From positions 62,001 through 126,000 of the forward strand of contig QJNS01000147.1 in assembly GCA_004154925.1 (NCBI GenBank): DNA of 64,000 nt, written 5' to 3'. Source of the stretch: Monosporascus cannonballus. Its lineage: Eukaryota > Ascomycota > Sordariomycetes > Xylariales. A model generated the notes under the pieces. The model saw nothing but the letters and a program-made list of their open reading frames with translations. It ran no database searches and was not told the origin of the DNA. Of the stretch, positions 50,643-62,878 are shown one piece after another (position 1 is the stretch's first letter; each line of letters opens with the position of its first letter). Made by a program: the position numbers and the translations under genes.

Positions 50643-51006
50643 GTCAAATTTGGTTTTAAAGTTATGCCATATACGTTTTGTTTCGAAAATAATACTAAAT
50701 ATTAGATAATTAAAGAAATTCGTCATTATAACGAATATATTAAAAACTGTCGTCGCTGCGATGGTTTTGGCGTTCTAATCGATTTCTTTCGTTATATTAA
50801 GAAGGAAAAAGATCGTTTAAATCGCGAAAAAGCTATCGTTAAAAAGACATTTTTACGCCTTTAACAGGAATTAAAAAAAGATTTAGTACGTAAGTAACGT
50901 AATATTAACGAAACTATTAGTCGCCTTTTTCGTTTTCGTTATTAAAAAAAAAATTTCTTTACGCTAAGGGAGTTAAAATTATTAGTTGCGGTTTTTAATT
51001 AATAAA
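50643..51006 (+). pseudogene. Reverse-oriented extra ORF of family A (clearest copy)
   Basis: A plus-strand frame of about 120 codons lies opposite to the pol strand. It reads HYNEYIKNCRRCDGFGVLID, then a charged helix (KKEKDRLNREKAIVKKTFLR) and FRFRY. It is stopped only three or four times, each time by TAA where Gln codons would fit a coiled coil, which is the RIP mark on real coding sequence. A C-x-x-C pair plus a long Lys/Glu/Arg coiled coil resembles the gag-like or accessory proteins of fungal retroelements, but I do not recognise the family. Traces sit in the same place at 25,700-25,920 and 45,400-45,660. Confidence 0.55.
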
Positions 51007-54000
51007 TAAGCTGGACGAGCAGGAGCGTATAAAGGTCGAGGTTCCTTCTTTTGTATTATTCTTTGAATTTTTTTAATTAATTTATTCCCGAGGATTTTAA
51101 TTGGGGAGCTGTTTTTGGTAACCCCGTTATCGTTGGTAAAAGTTTTTTAATAGGCGTTAGGCGCCAATAAGATTTTTGGCGGGTTCCTAGATATTTTTGG
51201 AATTTGGGTACTTTTTTCATTTGATTAGGTACTGGGTAAATCCGTTTTGTTTCCGTATATCGAAAAATTTTTCATTTCGTATGCTTATTTATTTTTTATT
51301 TCTATATCGTTTTATACCGTATATACTTTAATTGTATTTGCTGTTAACTTAAGTAAGGAAATATAAAAAATTAAATAAAGTTTAACTTTTGGTAGGAATT
51401 CCAATTAATAATTATTTTTTAAGATTTTCTTAGCGATTTTATATGGACCGATATATTTGAAATCGAATTTTTTGCTGGGTCGTTTTATTTAAATGTTTTT
51501 AGTAATTAAGAAAATTATCTCCTTTTTTTCGAAAGTTGGTTTTTTTTAACTTTTTCTGGTTATAATACTTACTTATTTAATTCCGTATAAATTCTAGTCT
51601 TATCTTTATTTTTTGATATAGTTATCGTAATTATTCTGACGTAAAAATTGCTTTAATATTAATTAGACCGTTATTGCGTATTTTTTGGTAAACTTTTAAA
51701 ATAAAATCAAAATTTGCGTTCGTAAATATTATCTTAATGTTTTTATGATAATTAGTATTATAAATTAATTATATAATCGATAATTTTTTAACTTAATTAT
51801 TCTGTTCGTAATTAATATAATATCGTAAGTAAGTTTTTAAAGTTTAGTTTATTTGTTTTATTTATTTATCCGTTTAAGATTTAAATACGTTAGGTAATTT
51901 ATGATTTAGGCCGATTTGTGTTATTAGGCTTTGCTAAAACTTAGATATAAAAATTAATCCTTTATCTGATATAATTTCTATTGGTAATCCGTATATGTTA
52001 AAAATATGTTTAAAGAAAATATATACCAATTATTCGGCATTTATATCTTTATAATATGGTAAAAAATAGGAAAATTTCGTGAATCGATCGACGATTACGA
52101 AAATACTATCGTAATATATTCCCGTAACTGGATTTTTTGATATAAAAAATTTAATAATAAAGTTAAATATAACTAAATACCATAATCGTTTTACGATTAA
52201 TAATAGCTGTAATTTTTTATATGGCTTATGTCGTCGAGTCTTTGCTCTGGCGCAAATATCGTATTGCCGTATAATCTTTTATACCGTTAATTTTATTTTA
52301 AAAAAAATATATGCATTAAAGTTACTTTAGGGTTTTATGGATTTCTAGATATTTATATAATTAATGTTCGTATATTTTTCGTATTAAATCTTTTTGGTAT
52401 TTCTTTAGTACTTATATTTTGTCCGTTCTTTAATTTTCTAGGAGATTATTATTATACTGCTGGATTTTCTAATGCATATCGTAAGGTACTACCCGAATTG
52501 TCGTAATTTATCGTAGGCATAAGTATCTTTCTGTAATAATATTAAATATTATATGGCTAATTTTAATTAATTTTTTTTCGAAATCTGGTCGTTTATTTAA
52601 AACATTTGTTTTACCGTTCTTTAATTTTTTTTGTAAATAATAACGAAGTTAAATTTCGCCAATTTTTCTACATATTTTAATTATTATCCTGTAAATTTTT
52701 TAGTCGTGGTAAAACGGGTAAAATTTTGATAATCCGTATAAATTTTAATTTGGTGCAAACTTCCTTTTAAAAAATGCTTAAATTTTCGAAATGCCATAAT
52801 AATGGCCATAAATTCCTTATTTAGAATACCGTAATTAAGCTTAGTTTTTTTGAACTTATACGAAAAAATATAATAAGGTATAATTTGCCTTAATTATTTC
52901 GTTATCCGATTATTACGCCCAACGCGTAATCCGAAATATCGGTTTTTAATTTAACGGAACGGTTTAAATCGTATATAATTAATATTAATTTATTAATAAT
53001 TGTATTTTTAATATTTTAAAATGCTTTTTCCATATCTGGTATTTATTTAAACTTTTTTTTCGTAAGGTTTATTAAAGATATAACGATTTTGTTAAAATTT
53101 CGAATAAACTTCCTGTAATAGTTAATAAATCCAAAGAATACCTGTATTTCTTTGACCGTAATTGGCGTTTGTTATTTTGTAATTGTAGCGATTTTTTTAA
53201 GGTCCATTCTAATATGTTCTGGAGTAATAATATGTCCCAGATATTTTATTTTCTGTATATAGAACTAATTTTTTTCTGTATTAATAAATAACCTTATATC
53301 CTGTAAAACTTAAAGTACCTTATAAACGTATCCTGCATATGCTTTTTCCATTTTTAAAAAGATAAAAATGTCGTTAAGATAGCAAATGACGAAAACGTTA
53401 AAGTATTTTCGTAATACATAGTTTATTACCTGTTAAAAAGTTGCTAATACGTTCGTAAATCTTATTAATATAACTAAATACTTAAATAATCCGTATTTTG
53501 TCCTAAAGGTTATTTTCTATTCGTATCTTTTTTAATCTTAATAAGGTTATATTTATTTTTAAGATCGAATGCTATAAATTGTTTAGTTAAATAAAATTAA
53601 TCTTTTATTTCCGTATTTAAAAATAATAATATTCAATTTTTAATAATAATATCGTTTAGTCATTAATAATTAACTATAAGTCGTAATTTCTCATTTTTTT
53701 GATACGAAAAATATAAGATATTTTATTAATAATTTCGAAAATCGAATTTATCTTTTTTATAACCGATTTTTTAGGTATTTTTTGAAAATACATAATTCGT
53801 TTTTATTAAGGTTGTAAATAGGATAAAGCTTTGTCGAAAATCTTTTTAAGGATTATTTTATAATTTTATTCGCTATATTCTAATAATTTCGTATCAAGTT
53901 TTTTTCTGAAAAACTATTTATATCTATAATATTATGGTAACATATTAGTTAAATTTTCTAATTTCTTAGGCTGTTGTTCTTATAATTCCAAATCGTTATT

Positions 54001-55641
54001 TAATTGCTTTAATTTCGTTTTAATAATAATAATAATATGTTATATTTTTTTAATACCCGTTTTTTTATATTTTATTTTTTAGGTGGTAAGGTATTTATTG
54101 TATCTTTATGCTTATATTTGTTATCATTATCGATTAAATATTAAAATCTTAATTTCTGTTTTTTATTTATTAATAAGGAATAAAATAAATTTTATTTAGC
54201 TATTTTTTCCGTTAATTAAAATTTCGTACTAGCAAATTTATAATAATCCTAAGATTATATCGTAATTCTCGAATAAAATAATATCAAAATTAATTATTTG
54301 ATATTGTTCTTAAATAAAAATCTCGAGGTAATTAATTTCGCATATAATTTTTCCGTTATTATAAGCGAATTTCTAATTTTTGGTATTCGTTATTATATAG
54401 GGTTCTGACTTATATCTCCATAGTAATTTAAGCTTATTAATTATATCCGGTATGATATAATTCCCGTCCAGAGTTTCGTAATCTCTTATTGCGATATATT
54501 AATACGTTTTAATTCGTATTTCTAAAATGATAAGGTCGTTAACGTTTTTTATTATTACGTTTAAAGCTTTTCTTAGGAGTTCCTTTTAATTCCTTTAGGT
54601 TTTGTTATTTTGCGATTTTCTTATAAATAATTTTTTTAACTTTTATTCGAATTTATTAAGCCTTGCTTATATTTCTTTATTTAATGCATTAAGTTATTAT
54701 ATTTATTATTATTGCCGGCGTATTATTTTTTGGAACCGTATTAATTATTTTTAGTTTTCTTATAATTTTTCTCCTTATTAAATAAACTGTTCTTTTATAT
54801 TTACGATTATATCTTATTATGCGTCGTTCGAATTATCGTTCTAAAGATTTTTTATAAATTAACGTATTTTTTTAATAACTTTTCTTTTTTGGAAATCCGT
54901 AATAAATGCTAATTAAAAATAAAGGTCCGTAATTGTTTTTTGATAATATTTTTTAACCGTACGTTAAATTAACTTTTTTTTATTTAATAATTGCATTATC
55001 CATAATAACAAAAAAGGTTTTTCTACGAGTACTGCTTTTTTTTAGGCTAACTTTTTGCTTCGGCCAATTATTAAACATTTTCTGGGGCTATGGTTCGAAA
55101 TTGTCGATATTATTATTTATCGTGTTTATTATGCCCGGTACGTTTTGGAAAATCGAATCCTTTATAATATATACGGGTAATTTGTACATGGATATATTAT
55201 TTCTATTTTTCGTAATTGAGATATTCTCGTCGTTGACAGTATATGACATATATTTTACCGTATCGATCGGGTATTCCGGGGCAAAATTCTTTTATTTAAT
55301 CCCGATATTTATATAGTTATCTTTATAGCGCTTTTTATTATGTTTGTAAAATTTGTTAAACTAGCTTTTGGTTTTTCGTATTCTTCGTCGAATCTCTTAT
55401 CGTGATAATCCTTATTAGACCTTGTATCATAAATTTAATATATATTTGGCCTGAATTATGTTAATAATTTTGCTACTATTTTCTTAATTATTTTTAGATT
55501 ATTTCTCCGATATAGGGGTCCAATTATTTTACCGTGGCTTTTTAGGTTTTTTGTATTTATAAGCCTTATGTTCTATTTTGCTACAATTGAAATATTTAAT
55601 CTGGCTTTAATTTTATTTATAGGTAACGCCGAGTTCTATAA

Positions 55642-55646
55642 GTTTT
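55642..55646. repeat. Target-site duplication GTTTT, left copy
   Basis: GTTTT immediately precedes the left LTR of the 55,647-62,878 element and recurs immediately after its right LTR (62,879-62,883). Removing the element and one copy restores the alignment with family A copy 1 without gaps. Confidence 0.85.
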
Positions 55647-56075
55647 TGTTACGTTCAGAAGGGACTCCACTAGACCCAAAGGAGGCCCAGAAAGTTGGAA
55701 ACGCTTAAGGATCTCCACCTTCCATCGGATGAACCTCGGGTCTTTATCAATCTCCAAAGATACCAAAAGATTTATAAATAATAAATACCATAATTTCTCG
55801 AGATCCTTAAAAACTATAAAAGATATAAAAAATAAAAAAATATATAAAGGTTTGGATTTTTTATATAAATAATTACTTATTTAATTTTTCGTTTTTTAGT
55901 TATTAATTTAAGTTTTTAATTAAAAATAATTATATTGTTCTTTTAGTAAGAAAAAAGTATTTAAATTTTTTAACGAATATATTAAATTATTTTTCGCTTT
56001 ATTGTTATTTGCAAATTAAAATCTTTTTCGGATATTACTTATATTTTTAAATAAATATATAATAGGTTCGTTATA
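55647..56075 (+). repeat. Left LTR of nested gypsy element
   Basis: Begins TGTTACGTTC and ends TTATA (the right LTR ends TTACA, so the CA end has become TA). It shares CTTCCATCGGATGAACCTCG and many other words with the right LTR; differences are mostly C to T. Confidence 0.9.
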
Positions 56076-56679
56076 TTTTGATAATTTCTTAATTAATAGC
56101 TAACGGATAATTTACCGCCTAATTAAAATATAAGCTTTTTTAAATTTAGTATAAATAATAATATAAGATAATGTTTAGAAAACAAATAATATATAAGATT
56201 TCCGTTATTGGCCAGTAAAATATTATTAATAAGATTTAACGATTTACCCCTTATTAAAAAAGTTTTTTAATTAATTAATAATATGGCTTTTTTTATAATT
56301 CGATTTTAAAAAGGTTTTTTTTCCCAGCTTTGGTAGCAACTTTCCCCGATTCCTTAAGATACTATTAAAGTTTAGGAACCGGAGCAAAAGAAGATCGAGA
56401 AAAGAAAAAAGGAATATAAGGTAGGAAACCAAAAAAAGGATTTTCCGCAAAGGAAAAATTAGGCGCTTTAAGGGCAGAAATCTAGACCTTAAAAAAGGAA
56501 AATGCCCGACTAAAAGGAAAAAAACCAATTTTTTCATAGTTTGGCTCCTTTAAAGGGCGAAGCCAAAGAATTGGGTATTGACCTTTTTTACTGGACCCAA
56601 GGCGAATATAAAAGGGAACCTTAATTTTACCATTATTCGGCGCAAACCGAACATAAGAAGAAATTATTTTACCCCCTAG

Positions 56680-57000
56680 TTATTACGGAATGCCAGACGT
56701 TAAAGGTTATAAATTAACTTTCCCCAAATTTTACGACGAATTAAAGAACCCTGATAAATTTTTAGTTTAGGTAAGGCTTTACCTTAAGTTCTATAAGAAT
56801 TCTTTGTCGGAAAAATATCAAAAAGTAATAATTATTTCCTAATTACTAATTGGACGAATTCGCTAATAGTTCGAACCTATTTTAACGGATTACCTTAAAA
56901 GATACCTAAAGGAATTTTCGGACCTTATTAATTATATTTTTAGCAATTACGAAAACTTTAAAAAAAATACGTATTTTATTCGGTAATCTCGATAAAAAAT
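56680..57000 (+). pseudogene. Gag capsid remnant
   Basis: The plus frame reads LTFPKFYDELKNPDKFLV, then RLYLKFYKNSLSEKYQKV and FEPILTDYLKRYLKEF. This matches the usual gypsy gag order: a short F-x-G-x-x-x-x-x-x-F-L segment, an L-x-x-Y-F segment, then W-F-E-P and Y-L. A likely coiled-coil segment lies just upstream (56,450-56,530: LRAEI then LKKENARLKGKK). Stops are RIP-type TAA/TAG. Confidence 0.65.
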
Positions 57001-57374
57001 AAAACGTTATTAAGTAATTTTATTTTTTTTTACTAAATTAAGTTAATATTTAAATATACGACAAAATTTAACCGTTTGGCCGCCATTTCGAATCTATTAA
57101 AAAGTACATTATTTTATCCTTATTATAATGGTTTAAAGCTTTAGGTTAAAGACGAATTATATATGGAATTTAAAATTAAATTTTTTGCAAAATATATAAA
57201 TAAGGTTATTATTGCCGACCGATAAATTTTTAATCGGTATTTCGAAAAAAAAGGACCGATAAACGAAGTAACGATAAGAATTCCTGTAACCAAACCAAAA
57301 AGAATAAGGGTAAGTTTTAGAAAAAAATAAGTTCCGTTTTGAAAAAGCCTAAGAAAAATAAGTTTAAAGTATAA

Positions 57375-57416
57375 TGTTTTAATTATGGCAAAAAGGGGTA
57401 TTTTAAAAGCGAATGT
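57375..57416 (+). pseudogene. CCHC zinc-knuckle remnant
   Basis: The 14 residues CFNYGKKGYFKSEC keep the C-x2-C-x4-H-x4-C spacing exactly, but the second Cys and the His are both Tyr. TGC/TGT to TAT and CAT to TAT are single-base RIP changes. The knuckle marks the end of gag. Confidence 0.8.
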
Positions 57417-58444
57417 TGTTTTCTTATTAAAAGGGATTTTAAAAAGGGAAGGATTTTTTAATCCTAGAAAAAAGCTAAAGCGGCTAAATAAGAAACCGAC
57501 AGTAAGGCAGAAAAAAAAAAGAAAAAAGTTAGTTCGATTTTTTTCCAGCCAGAATTTATTATTGCCATAATTACTTAAATCCAGAACGATAATTTAAAGT
57601 ATAAGAATTATTTTATTTGCCAGAATTTTGAGGTTAAAGCCTGTAAGTATTATTCCGGATAAACGGTTTTTAGGATAATTATAGAATTAGGATGCCAATA
57701 TTATTTTGATTCCCAAAAGTATGAAATGTATATAAAAAACGGTTAATTTCGATTAAATATTAATAATTACGGATAATTATTCTTAAAGCTTTGCGAATTT
57801 TTAAAATGTATTATTTATAGAAAAATATTATTGGTAAACTTTTACGATTTATTAAATTTTATTACTTGTTATTAAAATAATTATTTTATTTATTTTAAAG
57901 TTAAAAAAGATAATGATTTTTGGCCCGGATAAAATAATAAGATTTTTACCGAACCAAATAATAAATGCCGATATATTAAAATTCCCCGATAACTAAAATA
58001 CCTTAAGTCTTATTGCTTATACCCCGAGTCGGAACGGAATTAAAAGGTTATATCGTAAAAATACTTATATTATTTCCCAATATTTTGCATTTAATACGAG
58101 CTTTTAAAAATGGGAATATTTTTTTTGGAAATTTATTTTTTTAATTTTATAATTCAGGAGATATAAAATAAAAAAGTAAGTTAGGAAAAAAACCAAATTT
58201 TGAAACCTTAATATAAATACGGCAAGAAAATATAGTTCCGGTATAAAAATAATTAATGTATTAAATATGTTATTAAAAAAATTTACGAATAAAGGTTCGT
58301 TTAAGTCGGAAATTATCAAAAATCAAAAAATTATAAAGGCTTTCGAAAATAAGGTATCGAAAAACCTTAATTAATAAAACCTTATGCGAAATAACGAAAA
58401 AAACGCGTAGCCAAATTAAAATTCCCTTTTAATATAAAGATAAA

Positions 58445-58726
58445 GTGCTTAAGGCCATAATTAATTCCGGAGTAAAAAGTAATTTTATTTCCCCCGTAAT
58501 AACAGAAAAATATCAGATTCCCTGGAAATATAAGTTAAAGTTTTATAAGTTACGTACGGTAAATGGCAGCTTATTTATTTACGAAAACGGACGAATTTTC
58601 CGAAAAACGGAAAAACTCCTAATGCAAATCCAAAAATACCAAAAACGCGTTTTACTAGATATCGCTAATATTTCCGGATACGATATTATCCTAAAAATAT
58701 TTTGGTTTTATTTTAGTAATTTATAA
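58445..58726 (+). pseudogene. Retropepsin-like aspartic protease remnant
   Basis: A 93-codon open stretch reads AIINSGVKSNFISPVITEKY, then TVNGSLFIYENGRI and IANISGYDIILKIFW. This is the standard gypsy protease pattern: an A-L-I-D-S-G-A active-site box (catalytic Asp here Asn), an N-F-I segment, then D-I-x-x-Y-D-x-x-L-G-x-x-W. The Asp to Asn change and Lys for Gly fit G-to-A mutation. It is inactive. Confidence 0.85.
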
Positions 58727-58899
58727 ATTAATTAAAAAAACGAATATTTCCTTGGGACGAAATACCAAATAAAAATAATCGAAAAATTTATTATATTATT
58801 AAGGAAATACGGGTTCTTAATTAGATCTTCACGGTACTTCCGGAATATCAAAAATTTAAGAAATTATTTAGGGACAAAAGAAATTACGAATTATTATTA

Positions 58900-59600
58900 T
58901 ACGGTTAATAGGACCACCGGATACCTATTAAAAAAGAGCATTATTTTAAGTTTTATAAGATTTATTACATAAACTCAGAAAAATTAAAAACTTTGTGGAA
59001 AAGCATATAATTAAATTTGAAAAAATGATATATTTAATTTTTTAACTTTTTTGCCGGATATCCCGTTTTTATAGTTTTTAAAATTAAGAATAGTAAGTAA
59101 AAAATCGATAAAAATAGAAATTCTGTTTATCGAAAAATAATTAATTATAAATAATTAAATAATATTATAATTAAAAATGGATATTTTTTAATTTTTATAA
59201 ATACCTTGAAAGAACATGCTAATAAAGGTAAATAATTTACGGCGCTTAATTTTCGTAATAATTATTACCGTATTAAAATGGCCAAAGGAGAAAAATAAAA
59301 AACGGTATTTAGAATAATATATGGACTTTATAAATACCGAATAATACTTATAGGACTTATTAACGTTTTTGCCAGTTTCCAAAACTTAATAATAATTATT
59401 TTCCGATAATTTTTGGACAAATTCGTATTTGTCTATCTCGACGATATTCTTATTTATTCCGAAACCTTAAAAAAATACAAAAAATATATTGCTTAAGTAC
59501 TTAAAACTTTGGACGAAATTAATATTCGAGTTAACCTTATCAAAAATATATGGCATACTTAAAAATTGGATTTTTTGGGATTTATTTTTATATTAGGCCA
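58900..59600 (+). pseudogene. Reverse transcriptase remnant of nested gypsy element
   Basis: It starts near DHRIPIKKEHYFKFYKIYYI, the N-terminal gypsy RT motif, and reaches the catalytic box VYLDDILIYS at 59,431-59,460, which is still intact. KLDFLGFIF follows near 59,565, the standard W-x-F-L-G segment. Several stops and at least one frame slip separate these motifs. Confidence 0.88.
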
Positions 59601-59984
59601 AATTCAAATTTAACGATTTAAATTGGAAGTAATTAAGGATTAACCTATCCTTAATAAGGCGACCGTTATAAATATCCGATAAATCCTAAGATTTACGGAT
59701 TACGTACGCGGCTTAATTAAGGGATATAGAAATATAATTAAGCCTTTAACGAAATTTACCATTAAGGAATACGTTAAGAAAGAATTTAAACTTTCAGAGA
59801 AAGTAAAAAAAGTTCCGGGAATTAAAAAAAGCAATTATTAGCGGATTTATCGTAAGGATACCAAATCTAGACAGAACGAAACGATTGAAAATAAATATTT
59901 TAGAATATGCCTTAGACGTAATTTTGGAATAACAAAAAGGTAACGGCAAATAATATTTAGTAGCATATTACTTTAAAGCATTCC

Positions 59985-60250
59985 GAAATGTAGAATTTAA
60001 ATATTAGATTTATGACAAAAAGTTATTGGCAATTATTAACGCTTTTAAAAAATAAGAATTTTTTCTTAGTGGAACGAAAAAACCTTTTGATATTTACTTA
60101 GATTATAAAAATCTTACGCGATTTATAAAAGCCTAAAAACTAAATAAACGATATGAAAAATGGTGGATTTTTTTATTTAAATTTAACTTCAAGATATATT
60201 ATATTAAAGGAAAAAAAATATTTAAACGGATATCCTTAATTGCAAAAAAG
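59985..60250 (+). pseudogene. RNase H remnant of nested gypsy element
   Basis: The plus strand shows YDKKLLAIINAFKK-type sequence, then FFLSGTKKPFDIYLDYKNL, and later RYEKWWIFLFKFNFKIYYIK. This is the order of gypsy RNase H: Y-D-K-E-L-L-A-I, a T-D-H-K-N-L box (the Asp-His pair is Asp-Tyr here) and R-W-x-x-F-L-x-x-F. Confidence 0.7.
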
Positions 60251-60479
60251 ATTACGATTCCAAAATTCTCAAAAAAACATATAAATATTATAATATAATA
60301 AGGATAAAATTATATATCTATATGAGATAATGAAAAAATCAACCACCGAACTTTTAATACGGTTCCGGAATTTTTACGATATAAAAAAATAAAAGAAAAT
60401 TTAGCAGCTAAAAAGATAACTTAAAGATTAGTTATTATATTATGGCAAAATTTATATTCCTAAGGATTAACAAAAATAA

Positions 60480-61680
60480 TTCGTAAAGGAATTCCATAAG
60501 GATTTATTACATAGATATTAAGGAATTTTTAAAATTACCTGACGGCTGCAAGAAAAATATGATTTCCTTAAGTTACGCCGTATAGTTAAAATAATTATCA
60601 AAAATTGCAACGTTTATAATAAGGCTAAGGCAGTATGCCATAAGCCTTACGGGTTATTATAACTTATTAATATTCCTAATAAAATATGGAATACCATAAT
60701 TTAGGAATTTATTATTAACTTATTTCTATTTAGAAACCTAATTACTGGAATTAAATATAATAAAATATGGATAATTGTTAATAAATTTACCAAATATAGG
60801 TACTTTTTACTTTTTAAAAGGAATATAACGGCAGAATAATTGGCCTATGTTTTTATCAGATAATACCTTAACAAATATAAGATACTTGAAAAAATCGTTT
60901 TAAATCGAAATACGTTATTTATTTTAAAATTCGGCATTAGTTTTTTTAAATAAATTGGTACTAAATTTAAGTTCTTAATAACGTATTATCCCTAAACGAA
61001 TAGTTAAACCGAAAAACTAAATTAAATTTTAAAATAATATTTGCGAAATTACGTTAATTATTAGCAGAATAATTAGGTAAAATTTTTATTATTAACATAA
61101 ATCGTTTATAATATATTAATTAATAAAAATATGGGCGTATTTTTTTATATAGCTGTATACGGATATAATATAAAAATAAAACGACCTAAATAACCGTTTA
61201 ATAAAGTATTAAAGATTATTATAATTGTTTTAAAAACAGAAATATTAATTACAAAGATTAAAACGATCTAAGCCCGTTTCCAGAATAAATTGCGATTTTT
61301 GTAATAATGGATAACCTAATATTATAATAAGAAAAAAATTAAAGGATTAATTTTAGCGAAAAAAAACAAGGTTTACTTATTACGCCAGAAATAAAACGTA
61401 ACTTTGAATATTTTATAAATTAAAATAAAAAGACTTAACGACAAATCCGATTTCAAAAAATTTGGCTTATTTAAAATTAACAAAATTATTTCCAAAATTA
61501 ATTACAAATTGTTATTACCCAAAAACATAAAGATATACCTTATTTTCCACATTTTTTTACTTAAACTAATGCCCAAAAACGTCCCGTTAAAAATAAATTT
61601 AAAATTCGAAAAATTTTTTAACAAATACAAAATTAAACGAATATTAAATTTTAGAATAGTTAAAAGTAAAATCCAGTACC
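60480..61680 (+). pseudogene. Integrase remnant of nested gypsy element
   Basis: Traces in order: a histidine-zinc-like N-terminal region (about 60,490-60,640, with C-N-V-Y-N-K-A-K and K-P-Y-G-L-L), a core start near 60,690-60,900 (W-N-T-I, then I-I-V-N-K-F-T-K-Y-R-Y-F), and a C-terminal segment (61,500-61,690: KNIKIYLIFHIFLLKLM, matching the H-x-V-F-H-V-S-L-L segment). Multiple stops. The order after RT supports Ty3/gypsy. Confidence 0.7.
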
Positions 61681-62447
61681 TAATTAAATAAGAAAAGTAC
61701 TTATATAAAGAAAATATATAGAAACTATTTAACCATTTAACAAATATAATAAACCTAATTAAGACGTTTTACCGCCAGAATCTTGATTAACCATTTTCAA
61801 TACGGCCAAAGTTATAAACGATAACGGTCCCTTACTTAAATTAATCTTTATAGCGCTTTAATTAAAAAAAGTAAATATTTTTATTAACGTATTTAGCTTT
61901 AAAGCAAACTGTGCTTACTTTTTTTTCTTTACGATTCTTTTCCGTATTCAGTTTTTCTCGCTTTTTCAATTTATCCATATTTTTAAGCCCTTTCTAAATA
62001 AATAATATCCCTTTAAAATATAACTATTTAAATTAACGATCCAACCGAATAATGCGATTAAATAATTCTTGGAGTTATTAAATAACTAAACGTTTTTCTT
62101 GGTTTATCCGGAGTTTTTCGGCCCGGATGTTTTTAAGTAATAAAAACGAAATATGGTTCTTATTACAGGATTAAATATTGGCCGCCAAATAGTTTTAACA
62201 GCTTTTTTAACCTTTTAACATTTTGCAAAAAAGCTTTTTTTCGAAATAGCGCGTATACGGCATAATTTCAAAACCAAATTAAAAAATCGATTTAATCAGT
62301 TCGTAACGATTTTCAATAAAAGATTTAATACGTTTTCGAAGTTTATCCGACATAATTAAATATAATGTTATAATGCAAGGAAAGAAAAAAAATTAAGGAT
62401 TTACTTTTTTATCTTTAAGGACAAAAATCTTAGAAAAAAAAGAATAA

Positions 62448-62878
62448 TATTACGTTTAAAAAGGACTCCATTAAACCCAAAAAAGGCCTAGGAAATTAAA
62501 GACGTTCGAGGATCTTTATTTTCCATCGGATAAACCTCGGGTCTTTGTCAATCTCCAGAGATATTAGGAAATTTATAAATAACAGACACCATGGTTTCTC
62601 GAGATCCCCAGAAACCATAAGAAACATAAAGGATAAGAAGGATATATAAAGGTTTAGGTCTCTTATATAAATAGCTACCTACTTAGTTTTTCGCTCCTTA
62701 GCTATTAATCTAAGCTCTTAGTCAAAGGCAATTACACCGTTCTCTAATTGAAAAAAAAGTACTTAAATCTCTTTAACGAATATACTAAATCATTCTTCGC
62801 CTTATTATTACCTGCAAATCAAGACCCTTTTCGGATACTGCCCATACCTCCAGGTGGATGTATGACAGGTTCGTTACA
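62448..62878 (+). repeat. Right LTR of nested gypsy element
   Basis: Partner of 55,647-56,075. It begins TATTACG (RIP change of TG) and ends GTTCGTTACA. It retains more C and G than the left copy, including a patch CATACCTCCAGGTGGATG near 62,844. A TATA-like GATATATAAAGG lies at about 62,640-62,652. Confidence 0.9.

Larger units (their letters stand above)
50228..55646 (-). mobile_element. Family A retrotransposon copy 4, 3' part (interrupted by a gypsy element)
   Basis: This block aligns over its length with copy 1 (for example 51,640 onward with 40 onward) and with copy 2. Pol is on the minus strand. The left LTR begins near 50,228. The element is split at 55,646 by a complete retrotransposon and resumes at 62,879 in exact register with copy 1 around position 4,055. 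It is less heavily degraded near its left LTR than elsewhere. Confidence 0.82.
55647..62878 (+). mobile_element. Complete RIP-degraded Ty3/gypsy retrotransposon nested in family A copy 4
   Basis: The 7.2-kb element has LTRs of 429 and 431 bp, a 5-bp target duplication, and plus-strand remnants in the order gag, CCHC knuckle, protease, RT, RNase H, integrase. RT before integrase identifies Ty3/gypsy. The right LTR is clearly less degraded than the left. Frames are interrupted throughout, mostly by TAA. Insertion happened after copy 4 was in place. Confidence 0.92.

Noticed and set aside
56271..56537. 88-codon minus-strand frame with Leu/Phe-rich, membrane-like sequence
   Set aside because: Shadow of the Lys/Glu-rich plus-strand gag coiled coil of the nested gypsy element.
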